Source of the DNA: Magnetococcales bacterium DC0425bin3
GTDB taxonomy: Bacteria; Pseudomonadota; Magnetococcia; Magnetococcales; DC0425bin3
Direction of reading: 5' to 3'
DNA length: 32,179 bases
Assembly (NCBI GenBank): GCA_002753665.1
Contig: PEAP01000026.1
Location: 1 to 32,179, forward strand
Shown: positions 1 through 9,329 of the stretch, one piece after another
Position numbering within the stretch: position 1 is the stretch's first letter
Layout of the letters: each line of letters starts with the position of its first letter
Position numbers and translations under genes: made by a program
Notes under the pieces: generated by a model
Database searches by the model: none
What the model saw: the letters and a program-made list of their open reading frames with translations, nothing else
What the model was told of the DNA's origin: nothing

Positions 1-839
<839 letters not shown>

Positions 840-843
840 CCCC

Positions 844-3800
844 GTGCTGCGCTTCTTTCTGACCAACCACGTCTTTGCCAATCTGACCTTTGTTCTGGTG
901 CTGGTCCTCGGATTCCTGGCCTACGGTCTGCTGCCCCGGCAGCAGGATCCGGACATGAATTTCAACTGGATCAACGTGATCACCGCCCTGCCGGGAGGAT
1001 CGGCGGAGGATGTGGAAACCCTGATCACCGAACCCCTGGAAGAGGCGCTGCTGCGGGTGCGGGACCGGCGGTTCGTCATCTCCAGCTCCCAGGAAGGCGA
1101 CTCCACCATTCTGGTCCGCTTCCAGGACATGGATGAGCAGACTTTCGACAAGCGGGTCAACGACCTGCGCCGGGAGATCCGCAGCAAGGAACGGGAGTTG
1201 CCCCCCGAGGCGGAGGATCCGGTGATCCTGGAGATCACCAGCGCCAACGGGTTTCCCACCGCCATGGTGGTGGTCAAGGGACAGGCCGACGGGGAAAACC
1301 TGCGCCGCCAGGCCCACCATGTCCGCAAGGATCTGGAGCAGATACGGGGGGTGGATCAGGTCATGCCCCTGGGGCTGCGGGAGCCGGAAATCCAGATCCG
1401 CTTTCGGCCGGACGCGCTGGAGAATATGGGGGTGACCCCCATCGCCCTGGCCGACACCCTGAAGGCACGGTTTCGGGATGTGTCCGGCGGGTCCCTGCGG
1501 GTGGGCAGTCGGACCTGGCTGCTGCGGTTGCAGGGCACCGAGGCCGATCCGGAGCGGCTGGCCCGCTGGCCGGTGCTGGGACCGGGCGGCGAGGTGCCCC
1601 TGGAACGGGTGGCCGAGGTGGCCCGGGGACGGCAGAAGGCCGTCAACCGGGTGACCATGGATGGCCTGCCGGCGGTGCTGCTGCCGGTGACCAAGCAGGC
1701 CAACGCCAATGCCCTGGAATTGACCGCCCGCATCCGGGATTACATCATCCAGCGCAATGCCCTGGCGCCGGTCACCGGGGTGGAGCTGGTTCTGGCCGAC
1801 GATGCCACCCACCTGGTGCGCAATGCCCTGGGGGTCATGGAGAACAACGCCCTGATGGGGCTGATCCTGGTGATGGTCACCACCTGGGCCTTCCTGGGCA
1901 CCCGTATTGCCATCCTCATCGGCCTGGGCATTCCCTTTGCCCTGGCCGGCACCTTCGGGTTGATCCATGCCCTGGATGGCTCCCTCAACGTCATGGTGCT
2001 GTTGGGGGTGGTGATCGCCCTGGGGATGCTGGTGGATGACGCGGTGGTCGTGGTGGAGGCGATTCATGTCCGGATCCAGGCCGGCATGGACGCCCTGGCC
2101 GCGGGGATCGAGGGATTGCGGGAAGTGGCGGCCCCGGTGACCACGTCGGTCCTCACCACCATGGCCGCCTTTCTGCCCCTCATGCTGCTGCCGGGCATTC
2201 TGGGCAAGTTCATGCGGGTGATCCCGGCGGTGGTCTCCACGGCGCTGGTCCTTAGTCTGGTGGAGGCGTTCTGGATATTGCCGGCCCATGTGGGGGCCAT
2301 CCGGTTGCAGGTCAGGTACTCTTCCCCGATCCATCGATGGCGGGCGCGGACCCTGCATGCCATCCGTAATTCTTATGTCCGCTTCCTGGTGCGGGTGTTG
2401 CGCCGCCCCGGATATTCCCTGGCCGTGGCGATTCTCCCGTTTCTGGCGGCTGCGGGTCTGGTGGCCGGCAATGTCCTGAAGGTGGACTTCTTCGCCATGG
2501 ATCACCTGCCCCTCTTCTACGTCAACGTGGAGATGCCCCCCGGCACCCCGCTGGACCAGACCCTGGCGGTGGTGCAACAAGTGGAGGCCCGGGTGCGCTC
2601 CAAACTGCAACCCGGGGAATACCGGGCCCTGGTCGGCTATGCCGGACAGGCCTTTACCGAAACCAAGCCCCTCACCGGGGACCGCCACGGCCAAGTGTTG
2701 GTGAGCCTCGACCCGGACGTCAGCCGGCGGCGATCGGTGCCGGAGATCATGGAGGGGATGCGAGCCACGGTCACCGGGGTAGCGGGGCCGGTCCGGGTCA
2801 CTTTCTTGTCCCTCTCCGGCGGCCCACCGGTCACCAAACCCGTCAGCATCAAGGTGCGCGGGGAGAGTTATGAACGGATCCTGCCGGCGGTGAAGGATCT
2901 GGAGGGCATTCTGGCCGGAATGCCGGCGGTGCGGGATATCGCCAACAACCATGAGCCGGGCGGCCAGCAGTTGGTGTTGCAGCCCGACGGGGATGCCATC
3001 CGCCGCGCCGGACTCAACCCGGCGGACGTGCTGCGGCTGGTCCGCCTGCTGGGCGATGGGGAGGTGGTGGCTCGGTTGCAGGATCAGGGGGAGAAGGTGG
3101 AGGTACGGGTGATGGCCCAGCCGCGCCCCCTGGAGCGGATCGGGGAGCTGCTGGCCCTGCCGGTGGCCCGGCCCGGCGGGGACTCCATTGCGCTGGGGGA
3201 ACTGCTGGACCATCGGGTGCGGCAGGGGGAGGAAGCCATCCGCCATCACGACTTCCGTCGCACCATCACCGTGGAGGCGGAGCTGGATCAGACGATGATG
3301 AACACGGTGGCCGCCAATGCCCGGATCAAGGCCGCCTGGGGGGCGATCCAGGAGCGGCATCCGGGCGTGAACCTGGATTTCTCCGGGCTGTTGGATGACA
3401 TCACGGAAAGCCTGGATGCCATCCTCGTCCTGTTTCTGCTCGGAGTGGGCCTCATGTACATGATCCTGGGGGCCCAGTTCGGCAGCTACCTGCAACCCCT
3501 GCTGATCCTGACCACCCTGCCCATGGCTTTCACCGGGGTGGTGTTCGGGCTGCTGTCGTCCGGCCATCCCCTGAGTCTGTATACCCTGTACGGGGTGGTG
3601 GCCCTGTCCGGTATCGCGGTCAATGCCTCCATCGTCCTGATCTCCGCCGCCAACGACCGGCGACAGGCCGGCATGAGCGGGCTGCATGCCATCATTTTCG
3701 CCGGGCGCCGGCGGGTGGTGCCCATTCTCATCACGGCGCTCACCACCATCGCCGGGCTGTTCTCCCTGGCCATGGGCTGGGGCGGCCACAGCCTGCTGTG

Positions 3801-3954
3801 GGGCCCGGTGGCCACCGCCATCGTCTGGGGTCTGGGATTCTCGACCCTGTTGACCCTGTTCATGATGCCGCTGCTCTACAGCCTGGCCATGGGGTCAGGG
3901 CGACGGGCGGGCGGGAAACGGTCTGCCGCTCAATCGATCTTGGGAGGGTCGTAG
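844..3954 (+). CDS. RND family efflux transporter, inner-membrane pump subunit
   Basis: A 1036-residue AcrB/MexB-like resistance-nodulation-division pump, full length for the family. It is a proton-driven antiporter that takes substrates from the periplasm or membrane and passes them to the adaptor and outer-membrane channel. Visible features are a first membrane helix at about residues 8-28, a large periplasmic loop, the TM4 signature GMLVDDAVVVVEAI with the paired Asp used in proton relay, a second large periplasmic loop, and a TM10-12 block containing the ALSGIAVNASIVL segment. The GTG start at 844 has a GGAGG-like ribosome site about 10 bases upstream, overlapping the end of the adaptor gene. 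No outer-membrane TolC-like gene follows. The ORF ends 25 bases inside the convergent PilZ gene. Substrates cannot be deduced. Confidence 0.95.
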   Translation: MLRFFLTNHVFANLTFVLVLVLGFLAYGLLPRQQDPDMNFNWINVITALPGGSAEDVETLITEPLEEALLRVRDRRFVISSSQEGDSTILVRFQDMDEQTFDKRVNDLRREIRSKERELPPEAEDPVILEITSANGFPTAMVVVKGQADGENLRRQAHHVRKDLEQIRGVDQVMPLGLREPEIQIRFRPDALENMGVTPIALADTLKARFRDVSGGSLRVGSRTWLLRLQGTEADPERLARWPVLGPGGEVPLERVAEVARGRQKAVNRVTMDGLPAVLLPVTKQANANALELTARIRDYIIQRNALAPVTGVELVLADDATHLVRNALGVMENNALMGLILVMVTTWAFLGTRIAILIGLGIPFALAGTFGLIHALDGSLNVMVLLGVVIALGMLVDDAVVVVEAIHVRIQAGMDALAAGIEGLREVAAPVTTSVLTTMAAFLPLMLLPGILGKFMRVIPAVVSTALVLSLVEAFWILPAHVGAIRLQVRYSSPIHRWRARTLHAIRNSYVRFLVRVLRRPGYSLAVAILPFLAAAGLVAGNVLKVDFFAMDHLPLFYVNVEMPPGTPLDQTLAVVQQVEARVRSKLQPGEYRALVGYAGQAFTETKPLTGDRHGQVLVSLDPDVSRRRSVPEIMEGMRATVTGVAGPVRVTFLSLSGGPPVTKPVSIKVRGESYERILPAVKDLEGILAGMPAVRDIANNHEPGGQQLVLQPDGDAIRRAGLNPADVLRLVRLLGDGEVVARLQDQGEKVEVRVMAQPRPLERIGELLALPVARPGGDSIALGELLDHRVRQGEEAIRHHDFRRTITVEAELDQTMMNTVAANARIKAAWGAIQERHPGVNLDFSGLLDDITESLDAILVLFLLGVGLMYMILGAQFGSYLQPLLILTTLPMAFTGVVFGLLSSGHPLSLYTLYGVVALSGIAVNASIVLISAANDRRQAGMSGLHAIIFAGRRRVVPILITALTTIAGLFSLAMGWGGHSLLWGPVATAIVWGLGFSTLLTLFMMPLLYSLAMGSGRRAGGKRSAAQSILGGS

Positions 3955-4601
3955 CGGTTTTCGGGATGGTGCTGATCCTGCACGGCAAACTCTTGGACTT
4001 CCTTGAGGTATTGGATGTTGTGCAGCTTGAAGAGGTCTTCCGCCGGACTGCCCCCCTTCTTGAAACAGACCACTGCCACCGGCCCGCTTTTGGCGTATTT
4101 GTGTTCGTGATGGCGGATGCGCTGCCGGACCCGTTTGGGCAGCTCGGCGCCCTGGGGCAGAATCTCCCAGCCCGGCTCCAGGGTGCCGTTGCTGCGGCGC
4201 ACATAAACCAGAGACCGTTGGCGGTGGCTTTTCGTCTCTTCTTCGGTCGTGGGGGGGAGGATATTGAGCCCGAGAAAACTGGTTTCCAGCCGGACGACCT
4301 CGACGCGAAATTCGACGAAGCACCGATCCAGCGGAAGTTTGCTGTTCAGGGAGATGCGGACCCGTCCCAGCTCTTTGGTTTCTTCGGGTTTCAGGACTTC
4401 TTTCAGCTCCGTTCCCGGGGCGGGATGAAAGCGGATGCCCCGGTAGCTCACATCCTCCGTCTTGCCCTTCAGAATGGCCCCGCTGTCCATGGTCAGGATG
4501 GACTCGGAATGAAAGGCGGGGCGGGGATACTGGCGGCGTTCTCCCGCCGGCGCGGATCCCGCGATGGTCTGGCCGTCATTGTCATCGGAAGTCTGGGGCA
4601 T
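3930..4601 (-). CDS. PilZ domain protein (probable c-di-GMP receptor)
   Basis: A 223-residue cytoplasmic protein. Near the N-terminus it has ERRQYPRP (residues 21-28, the RxxxR c-di-GMP-binding loop), followed by DVSYRGIRF (residues 50-58, the D/NxSxxG motif), so both ligand-binding motifs of PilZ are present. The C-terminal 90 or so residues are charged and unlike PilZ; I do not recognise them. I chose the ATG at 4601 because GGAG lies 8 bases upstream; the open frame extends to 4763 but that extra part looks non-coding. Its 3' end overlaps the RND pump gene tail to tail by 25 bases. A role as a c-di-GMP effector is inferred from the motifs; the target is unknown. Confidence 0.85.
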   Translation of the reverse strand: MPQTSDDNDGQTIAGSAPAGERRQYPRPAFHSESILTMDSGAILKGKTEDVSYRGIRFHPAPGTELKEVLKPEETKELGRVRISLNSKLPLDRCFVEFRVEVVRLETSFLGLNILPPTTEEETKSHRQRSLVYVRRSNGTLEPGWEILPQGAELPKRVRQRIRHHEHKYAKSGPVAVVCFKKGGSPAEDLFKLHNIQYLKEVQEFAVQDQHHPENRYDPPKID

Positions 4602-4611
4602 GTCATTGTCT

Positions 4612-4628
4612 CCGGATGGTGCCGGATG
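4612..4628. repeat. CCGGATG direct repeat, 10-base period
   Basis: CCGGATG occurs at 4612-4618 and again at 4622-4628, one helical turn apart, immediately upstream of the PilZ start and partly over its ribosome-binding site. It could be a regulator site or chance in GC-rich sequence. Confidence 0.25.
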
Positions 4629-4788
4629 CGAACGTCTCGGGACCGGAACGGATTGTGGCTTCTTTATGGACGAAAATCCGGCCGTTGGAAACAGATGCAA
4701 ACCTCGTTCCGAAAATGACTTGCCCCCGGACCGAGGGGGGATGGGACCTTCTTCTCCGCGCACGGCGGGGCCGGACGGGCTGTTCCGA

Positions 4789-4818
4789 TTGGCTTTTGCC
4801 CCGGGAAACCTCTATTTT
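4789..4818 (+). promoter_or_regulatory. Possible sigma-70 promoter for the 4880 gene
   Basis: TTGGCT (4789-4794), an 18-base spacer and TATTTT (4813-4818) lie in a locally AT-richer part of the divergent gap, about 60 bases before the start at 4880. Both hexamers match the consensus at four of six positions. Prediction by eye only. Confidence 0.3.
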
Positions 4819-4879
4819 CATAGGCACTTGTCGGGAAGCATCCACTGGGGACGGTCCATGGGGGCCATGGAGAGGCGGC

Positions 4880-6037
4880 ATGGTTTGGCATTTGATTGTC
4901 CTGGGACTCTGGGCCCTGGTGGCCCTGGTGGCCGTTGTGGTGGACCAGGCCGGGCCCGCCGGCCGGGCCCACTGGATTCTGGCCGTGGGGCTCTTCCCGC
5001 TGATGACGGGGATGATGATCCATTTCACCGCCGTGCTGACCCGATCGGGCCCGGCCCGGGGGTGGATTCGAGGGGTGCCCCTGGCAGCCCTGGCGGCTGG
5101 ACTGGCGGCTTTCTGGGCGGTGACCCGGAACCCGGTCTGGATCCTGGTCGCCGCCCCCCTGGGCCTGGGGGTGGTGGGGAGCCTGTGGCTGTGGACGGTC
5201 CAGCGTGCCCGGGGCGCCCTGGGGGGGCCCCACCCCGGCCTGCTCTGGTATCAGGGCGCCCTGCTGGTTCTGGCCCTGGGCCTGTTGGCCATTCTGGCGG
5301 CGGCCTTGCAGCCCGAATGGTGGCTGCCCCTGCGCAGCCTGCACCTGCACCTGAATCTGGTTGGCTTCATGGGACTGACCGCGGTGGGAACTCTCCAGGT
5401 TCTCTTGCCCACGGTGGGGCGGTATCAGGATTCGGCTGTGAATCGCCGCTTGCAGGTTGACTTCAAGTATGCCCTGGCCGGCACCCTCGCCACCGGACTG
5501 GGGGCGGCGGGCTGGCATGTTCTCTCCGGGGTGGGGCTGCTGCTGTGGACCGTTCCCCTGGGACGCCTGGGAGGCGCGGTGATCCGTCACCTGCCCTGGC
5601 GGGCGGCCAACGGGGCGACCCTCTCCCTGGTGGGGGCCCTGGCCGGGTTCACGTTGGTACTCTGGTCGGGCTTGCCCATTGCCCTGGGCTGGGTGGCGGC
5701 AGTCAACGCCGTGCCCCTGTTTTTTCTTCTGTTCCTGTTTCCCCTGCTGACCGGAGCCTTGAGCCATTTGTGGCCCCTGTGGTGGTGGCAGGGAGACGGC
5801 AGCCGGCAGGAGCGGGGGCAGGTGCTGCTGGCCCGCTGGGGAGGGGTGCGGGCCCTGGTGTTTCTGGGAGCCGGGTTCGGGCTCATGGCCGGGGCCTCCT
5901 GGGCCCTGTATCTGGGGTTGGCCGGTCTGACTCAATTCGGGGTCCAGGGGGTGATCACTGTTCTACGCCTCGCGGAGGGGGGGGGTGAAGTCGGGTCCGA
6001 CGGGCCGGGGCATGGCCAGGGGAGGAATGGGCAATGA
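4880..6037 (+). CDS. Polytopic membrane protein with an H-L-H motif, possibly haem-related
   Basis: A 385-residue protein made almost entirely of hydrophobic helices, about ten to twelve. Histidines sit inside helices: H48 in helix 2 (MMIHFTAV) and H155/H157 in SLHLHLNLVGFMGLT. The latter is reminiscent of haem-liganding helices in haem-copper-oxidase-like and NnrS-like membrane proteins, where 'HxHLNxxGxxGLT' segments are common. The helix continues to a loop after LLPTVGRYQ. The ATG at 4880 was chosen because GGAG lies 7 bases upstream; the longer open frame starting at 4616 has no such site and a non-hydrophobic lead. It overlaps the next gene by four bases (ATGA), implying translational coupling with the TPR-SPOR protein. 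The membrane location is firm; the haem or copper role is inference. Confidence 0.75.
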   Translation: MVWHLIVLGLWALVALVAVVVDQAGPAGRAHWILAVGLFPLMTGMMIHFTAVLTRSGPARGWIRGVPLAALAAGLAAFWAVTRNPVWILVAAPLGLGVVGSLWLWTVQRARGALGGPHPGLLWYQGALLVLALGLLAILAAALQPEWWLPLRSLHLHLNLVGFMGLTAVGTLQVLLPTVGRYQDSAVNRRLQVDFKYALAGTLATGLGAAGWHVLSGVGLLLWTVPLGRLGGAVIRHLPWRAANGATLSLVGALAGFTLVLWSGLPIALGWVAAVNAVPLFFLLFLFPLLTGALSHLWPLWWWQGDGSRQERGQVLLARWGGVRALVFLGAGFGLMAGASWALYLGLAGLTQFGVQGVITVLRLAEGGGEVGSDGPGHGQGRNGQ

Positions 6038-7755
6038 TGCGATGGGTCCTGATGCTGTGGGCGCTTCTGGCAGGTTGGGGAGCGGTGCAGGCCGCGGACG
6101 AGATCGGGTCCTGGGAAGCGGAAGCCCAACGCCTGGACGAGCTGCTGGGCCGCAAGCAGTTCGACCAGGCCTTGGAGCTGGGCGCCCCCTTTCTGGAGCG
6201 CACCCGTCGGGAATGGGGCAATACCCATCCCAACACCGCCCAGGCCCTGGGGATGGTGGCCCGGCTGTATTATCTCAAAGGCCAATATGCCCGGGCGGAA
6301 CCCTTGCTGGTGGAGGCCCGGGTCATCCGGGAGCGATCCTTCGGCCGGGATCATCCCAAGACCGTCGACACCCTGGAGTCCCAGGCGGCCCTGTACATGG
6401 CCTTGAAAAACTGGGACAAGGCGGAGCCGCTGCTGGTGGAGACCCTGGAAAGTCGCCGACGGCAATGGGGGGATGGCCATCCCGGTTTGGCGGTCTACCA
6501 GGACAATCTTGGCCTGCTCCACATGAACAAGGGCCGGCCCGACAAGGCCCGGATCTGGTTCATCCAGGGCTTGCAATTGCGCAAGAAGATCTTTGCCGCC
6601 GATGTGCCCCGTCCGGAGGACTCGCTGATCAACCTGGCGGAGCTGGCCCGGGGGGAGGGTCACATGCAGGAGGCGGAAGCCCGCTATGCCGACGCCCTGC
6701 GGGAAAACGCCGAGGGCTTGGCGGTTCAACGTCTCAACCGGGCACGGATTTTTAACGATCTGGGAGCCCTGCACTGGTCCCGGGGCGACGTGCCTGCCGG
6801 GGAGCGTTATTTCGACCAGGCCCTGGTCGAGGTGCGGGACCTGTATGGGCCCGACAACCCCAAATTGGCCGTCTGGATGAGCAATCTGGGGCGGGTCCAT
6901 TACCAGCGCAAGGATTATGCCCGGGCCGCCCTGCTGCTCAAGGAGGCCCTGGCCATCACCAGCCGCACCCCGAGCGCCACCGATCCCCAGTTGACCGCCG
7001 CCATTCGAGAGAACCTGGCGGTGCTGGCCCGGGCGGCGGAGCGGGACCGGCGCCCCGGGCCGTTGCGGGCCAGCCTGCCCTCGGCCGCAACCTCTCCCTC
7101 GCCCCCCGATATCGAGCCTGCCGCTCCGGCGCCGGTCGCCCCGCCGCCACCCGGACCGGAAATCACCACCCCCTTCCATACCCTGGGCTGCTATGGGAAC
7201 CAAAAGCAGGTGGATGAAGCCTGGCAGCATCTCAAGGCCAAGGGCTGGCCCGGCTTCCGCAAACCGCGCACCCGGGACGGGGTCACCCTCACCTGCGTCA
7301 TCGCCGGTCCTTTCAAGATCCACGAGGAGGCGGTCGGTCCAGAGGCGGCGCCTCCGCAGGACCATGTCGCGCCGAAGCCGGAACCTGGCACCACCGCCGG
7401 CATCCTTCCACCCCTGCTGCAACCGGCGGTCGCCATGCCGATGACCGCCACTGTCGGTATCCGGACATCCCCACCGCAACCGACCGTCGCACCGGCGGTT
7501 TCCGCCGGCACATGGCCCCGGAAGGGGGACTATTATTATTCCCTGGGCTGCTTTGGTATCGCCGAATACCTGAATGATGTCCGCGTCAAATTGTCCCCCA
7601 CGGGGTTGCCGGCTTTCGAAAAGTCGGTGCGGGGTCTGACCTGCCTGTTCACGGGACCCTTTGTGGATCCGGTCGTTCGGGACAGCGCCGGGGAGCGATT
7701 GGCGGCGGCGGGTTTTACCGGGCTGAAGTTCCGTCAGGCGGAGGGGGACTGGTGA
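6034..7755 (+). CDS. Exported TPR protein with two SPOR-like C-terminal repeats
   Basis: A 573-residue protein with a Sec signal peptide (hydrophobic residues 4-16, likely cleavage after GAVQA). Residues 30-335 form kinesin-light-chain-like tetratricopeptide repeats (patterns such as AQALGMVARLYYLKGQY and SNLGRVHYQRKDY). A Pro/Ala-rich linker leads to two related units at about 380-430 and 500-555. Each has the SPOR layout: an LGC[Y/F]G strand, a helix, and an LTC...GPF strand. SPOR domains bind denuded peptidoglycan strands, so a periplasmic envelope role is likely. Each unit has a cysteine pair (C386/C421 and C506/C537) where SPOR domains usually lack one. The start overlaps the preceding stop as ATGA with GGAGG upstream. 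The 3' end overlaps the convergent gene by 22 bases. Confidence 0.85.
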   Translation: MMRWVLMLWALLAGWGAVQAADEIGSWEAEAQRLDELLGRKQFDQALELGAPFLERTRREWGNTHPNTAQALGMVARLYYLKGQYARAEPLLVEARVIRERSFGRDHPKTVDTLESQAALYMALKNWDKAEPLLVETLESRRRQWGDGHPGLAVYQDNLGLLHMNKGRPDKARIWFIQGLQLRKKIFAADVPRPEDSLINLAELARGEGHMQEAEARYADALRENAEGLAVQRLNRARIFNDLGALHWSRGDVPAGERYFDQALVEVRDLYGPDNPKLAVWMSNLGRVHYQRKDYARAALLLKEALAITSRTPSATDPQLTAAIRENLAVLARAAERDRRPGPLRASLPSAATSPSPPDIEPAAPAPVAPPPPGPEITTPFHTLGCYGNQKQVDEAWQHLKAKGWPGFRKPRTRDGVTLTCVIAGPFKIHEEAVGPEAAPPQDHVAPKPEPGTTAGILPPLLQPAVAMPMTATVGIRTSPPQPTVAPAVSAGTWPRKGDYYYSLGCFGIAEYLNDVRVKLSPTGLPAFEKSVRGLTCLFTGPFVDPVVRDSAGERLAAAGFTGLKFRQAEGDW

Positions 7756-8339
7756 ACCGCCGACAGCATGCGGCGCCGGGGGGGCGGGGCCGGCCGGCGG
7801 ACTGGCTGGGGAGGAAGCTCCAGGGGGTTGGCCTGCCAGTCTCCTTCCATTTCCAGGTCGCCTACGGGTCCGGTCCAGGTCCGGACGGCGTCCGTCTGGT
7901 CGGGATCCGGACCAGGCTTTTCCATCTTCAGGATTTCCTCGGTCAGCAGGGCCTGAAACCCGCGCCGGTCGGCTTCCAGATAGTCCCGGGTGCGGAGCCG
8001 GTCGGCCCAGACCGGGGGAGGAGCGCGCAGGGCCTCGTACCGCTCCAGGAGCCAGAGGGCCAGCAGATCCGGCAGGCCGGGATGGGCCAGGTCATCCGCC
8101 GGATCCCGGCTACGGATGAAGCGGTACCCTACCCAGCCCAGGGTCAGGGTGACCGCCAGCACCAGGAAGCGGAAGGCCAGGGATACGGCTTTGGTGCCGG
8201 GCGGCGTGTGATTGGCGATGAACAGGATGAGGCCGAAACCGCTCGCCAGGATCGTCAGTCCCCACAGCGCCGCCAAGGCCCGCTGGGTGGCGGCGCCGGT
8301 TTGGGCGTGGAAGGGGGCGATGGAAGGAGGAGGGGACAT
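7734..8339 (-). CDS. Hypothetical two-helix membrane protein
   Basis: A 201-residue protein I do not recognise. After a short Pro-rich N-terminus it has two membrane helices (LAALWGLTILASGFGLILF and about residues 50-73), then a soluble, charged C-terminal region of about 125 residues with a DPADDLAHPGLPDLLALWLL segment and a Pro-rich, Arg-rich tail. The ATG at 8339 is preceded by GAGG 9 bases upstream. The open frame continues upstream to 8456, but that would overlap the start of the divergent gene and is less likely. The opposite strand is also open over the same span, but its translation is Gly/Gln/Pro-rich without domains. It is convergent with the TPR-SPOR gene. Confidence 0.65.
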   Translation of the reverse strand: MSPPPSIAPFHAQTGAATQRALAALWGLTILASGFGLILFIANHTPPGTKAVSLAFRFLVLAVTLTLGWVGYRFIRSRDPADDLAHPGLPDLLALWLLERYEALRAPPPVWADRLRTRDYLEADRRGFQALLTEEILKMEKPGPDPDQTDAVRTWTGPVGDLEMEGDWQANPLELPPQPVRRPAPPPRRRMLSAVHQSPSA

Positions 8340-8437
8340 GGACGGTTGCCTCGCATGGAACGTCGATGGAACAACGGGAACCCGGTGCAAGTATCTGAAA
8401 GAATCGTGCCAACCGTAACGGAGGGAGGACCTGGATT

Positions 8438-9097
8438 GTGGTCTGGATTGTGACATTGGAGCTGCTGTTGCTGGGCGGTGCGGCGGCCCTGCTGCTTTAC
8501 CCTCCCCCCTGGATCCGGCCGGATCCCCCCGGACGGGCCAACCCCTGGCTGCCGGTGCCCCATCGGGACCTGCTGGCTCGGCTGGAAGCCGTCCTGGGTC
8601 GGGAGTGGCGGGTTTTTCCTGGGGTGCCCCTGGGGCGCCTGCTCGGCCCCGGTCCGGACCCCGACGGCTGGCCGGCGCGGCTGGGGCGGATGATGTTCGC
8701 CGCCGATTCCGTCTGGGCGATGGGCGGGGCAGCGCCGGTGGATTTCATCCTGGTGACGCTGCCGGGCCTGGAGGTGGCCGGAGCGGTGCTGCTGAAGACC
8801 GCCGGGCGCCGGGACCAGGAAAGCCGGATGGCCGGGGCTTTGAAGGAGAGCGGCATTCCGGTATTTCTTGTCAATGGCGGGGAGACGGTGGCAGCCTTGC
8901 AGGAGACGCTGGCGATCCTGCTGAAGCCGCCGTCCGCGGCTCCGCCCGCAGCCCCGGACGCCGGGCAACGGGATTGCCCCCGGTGCGGCACGCCCATGGG
9001 GCGCAGGCGGGTGGGCAAGGGCGCCCACCAGGGCAAGGTGGTCTGGGTCTGCGGCCGCTATCCCGACTGCCGCACCGTGCTGGAACAGAAAGAGTGA
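8438..9097 (+). CDS. Membrane-anchored DUF2726-like protein with topoisomerase-type zinc finger
   Basis: A 219-residue protein with one N-terminal membrane helix (residues 3-21) and a cytoplasmic or periplasmic remainder. Residues 40-165 resemble DUF2726, a restriction-endonuclease-like fold: VDFILV (101-106), a RRDQESRMAGAL helix and a GIPVFLVN strand. The family usually carries an acidic 'IELD'-type strand after the first Asp; here the matching place reads AVLLK, so the nuclease centre may be lost. The C-terminus is a C4 zinc finger as in topoisomerase I tails (C180, C183, C205, C211; pattern CPRCGTPMG...WVCGRYPDC). The GTG at 8438 has GGAGG 9 bases upstream. Related proteins with DUF2726 plus a zinc finger are known; their role is unclear. 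Confidence 0.75.
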   Translation: MVWIVTLELLLLGGAAALLLYPPPWIRPDPPGRANPWLPVPHRDLLARLEAVLGREWRVFPGVPLGRLLGPGPDPDGWPARLGRMMFAADSVWAMGGAAPVDFILVTLPGLEVAGAVLLKTAGRRDQESRMAGALKESGIPVFLVNGGETVAALQETLAILLKPPSAAPPAAPDAGQRDCPRCGTPMGRRRVGKGAHQGKVVWVCGRYPDCRTVLEQKE

Positions 9098-9329
9098 AAT
9101 CAGCCCGGATTGGGGGAGACCCGGGTCAACCATGTCCGAAGGCGGTGCCGACTGGTCTCGGTGCGGTTGAGCAGCCGGTCGGCCGTGGCGCGGAAGGTGG
9201 CGTGTCGAGGCGCGGGGGCCCCCAGTGTCGGGGTTGCGGGAGGCATTGTATCCCAGGAGGTCGGGTCATTGAGATCATGGGGGGGGGACCGTTGTATCGG
9301 GCAAACCGCTGCTGGTGGGGAGACAATCC

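Noticed and set aside
8381-8420. A sigma-54-like TTGGCACGATTCTTTCA on the minus strand upstream of the 8339 gene
   Set aside because: The -24 GG is present but the -12 dinucleotide is TC in place of the near-invariant GC.
7752-8453. A 233-codon plus-strand frame opposite the two-helix membrane protein
   Set aside because: Gly/Gln/Arg-rich with no domain, whereas the minus frame has two convincing membrane helices and a ribosome site.
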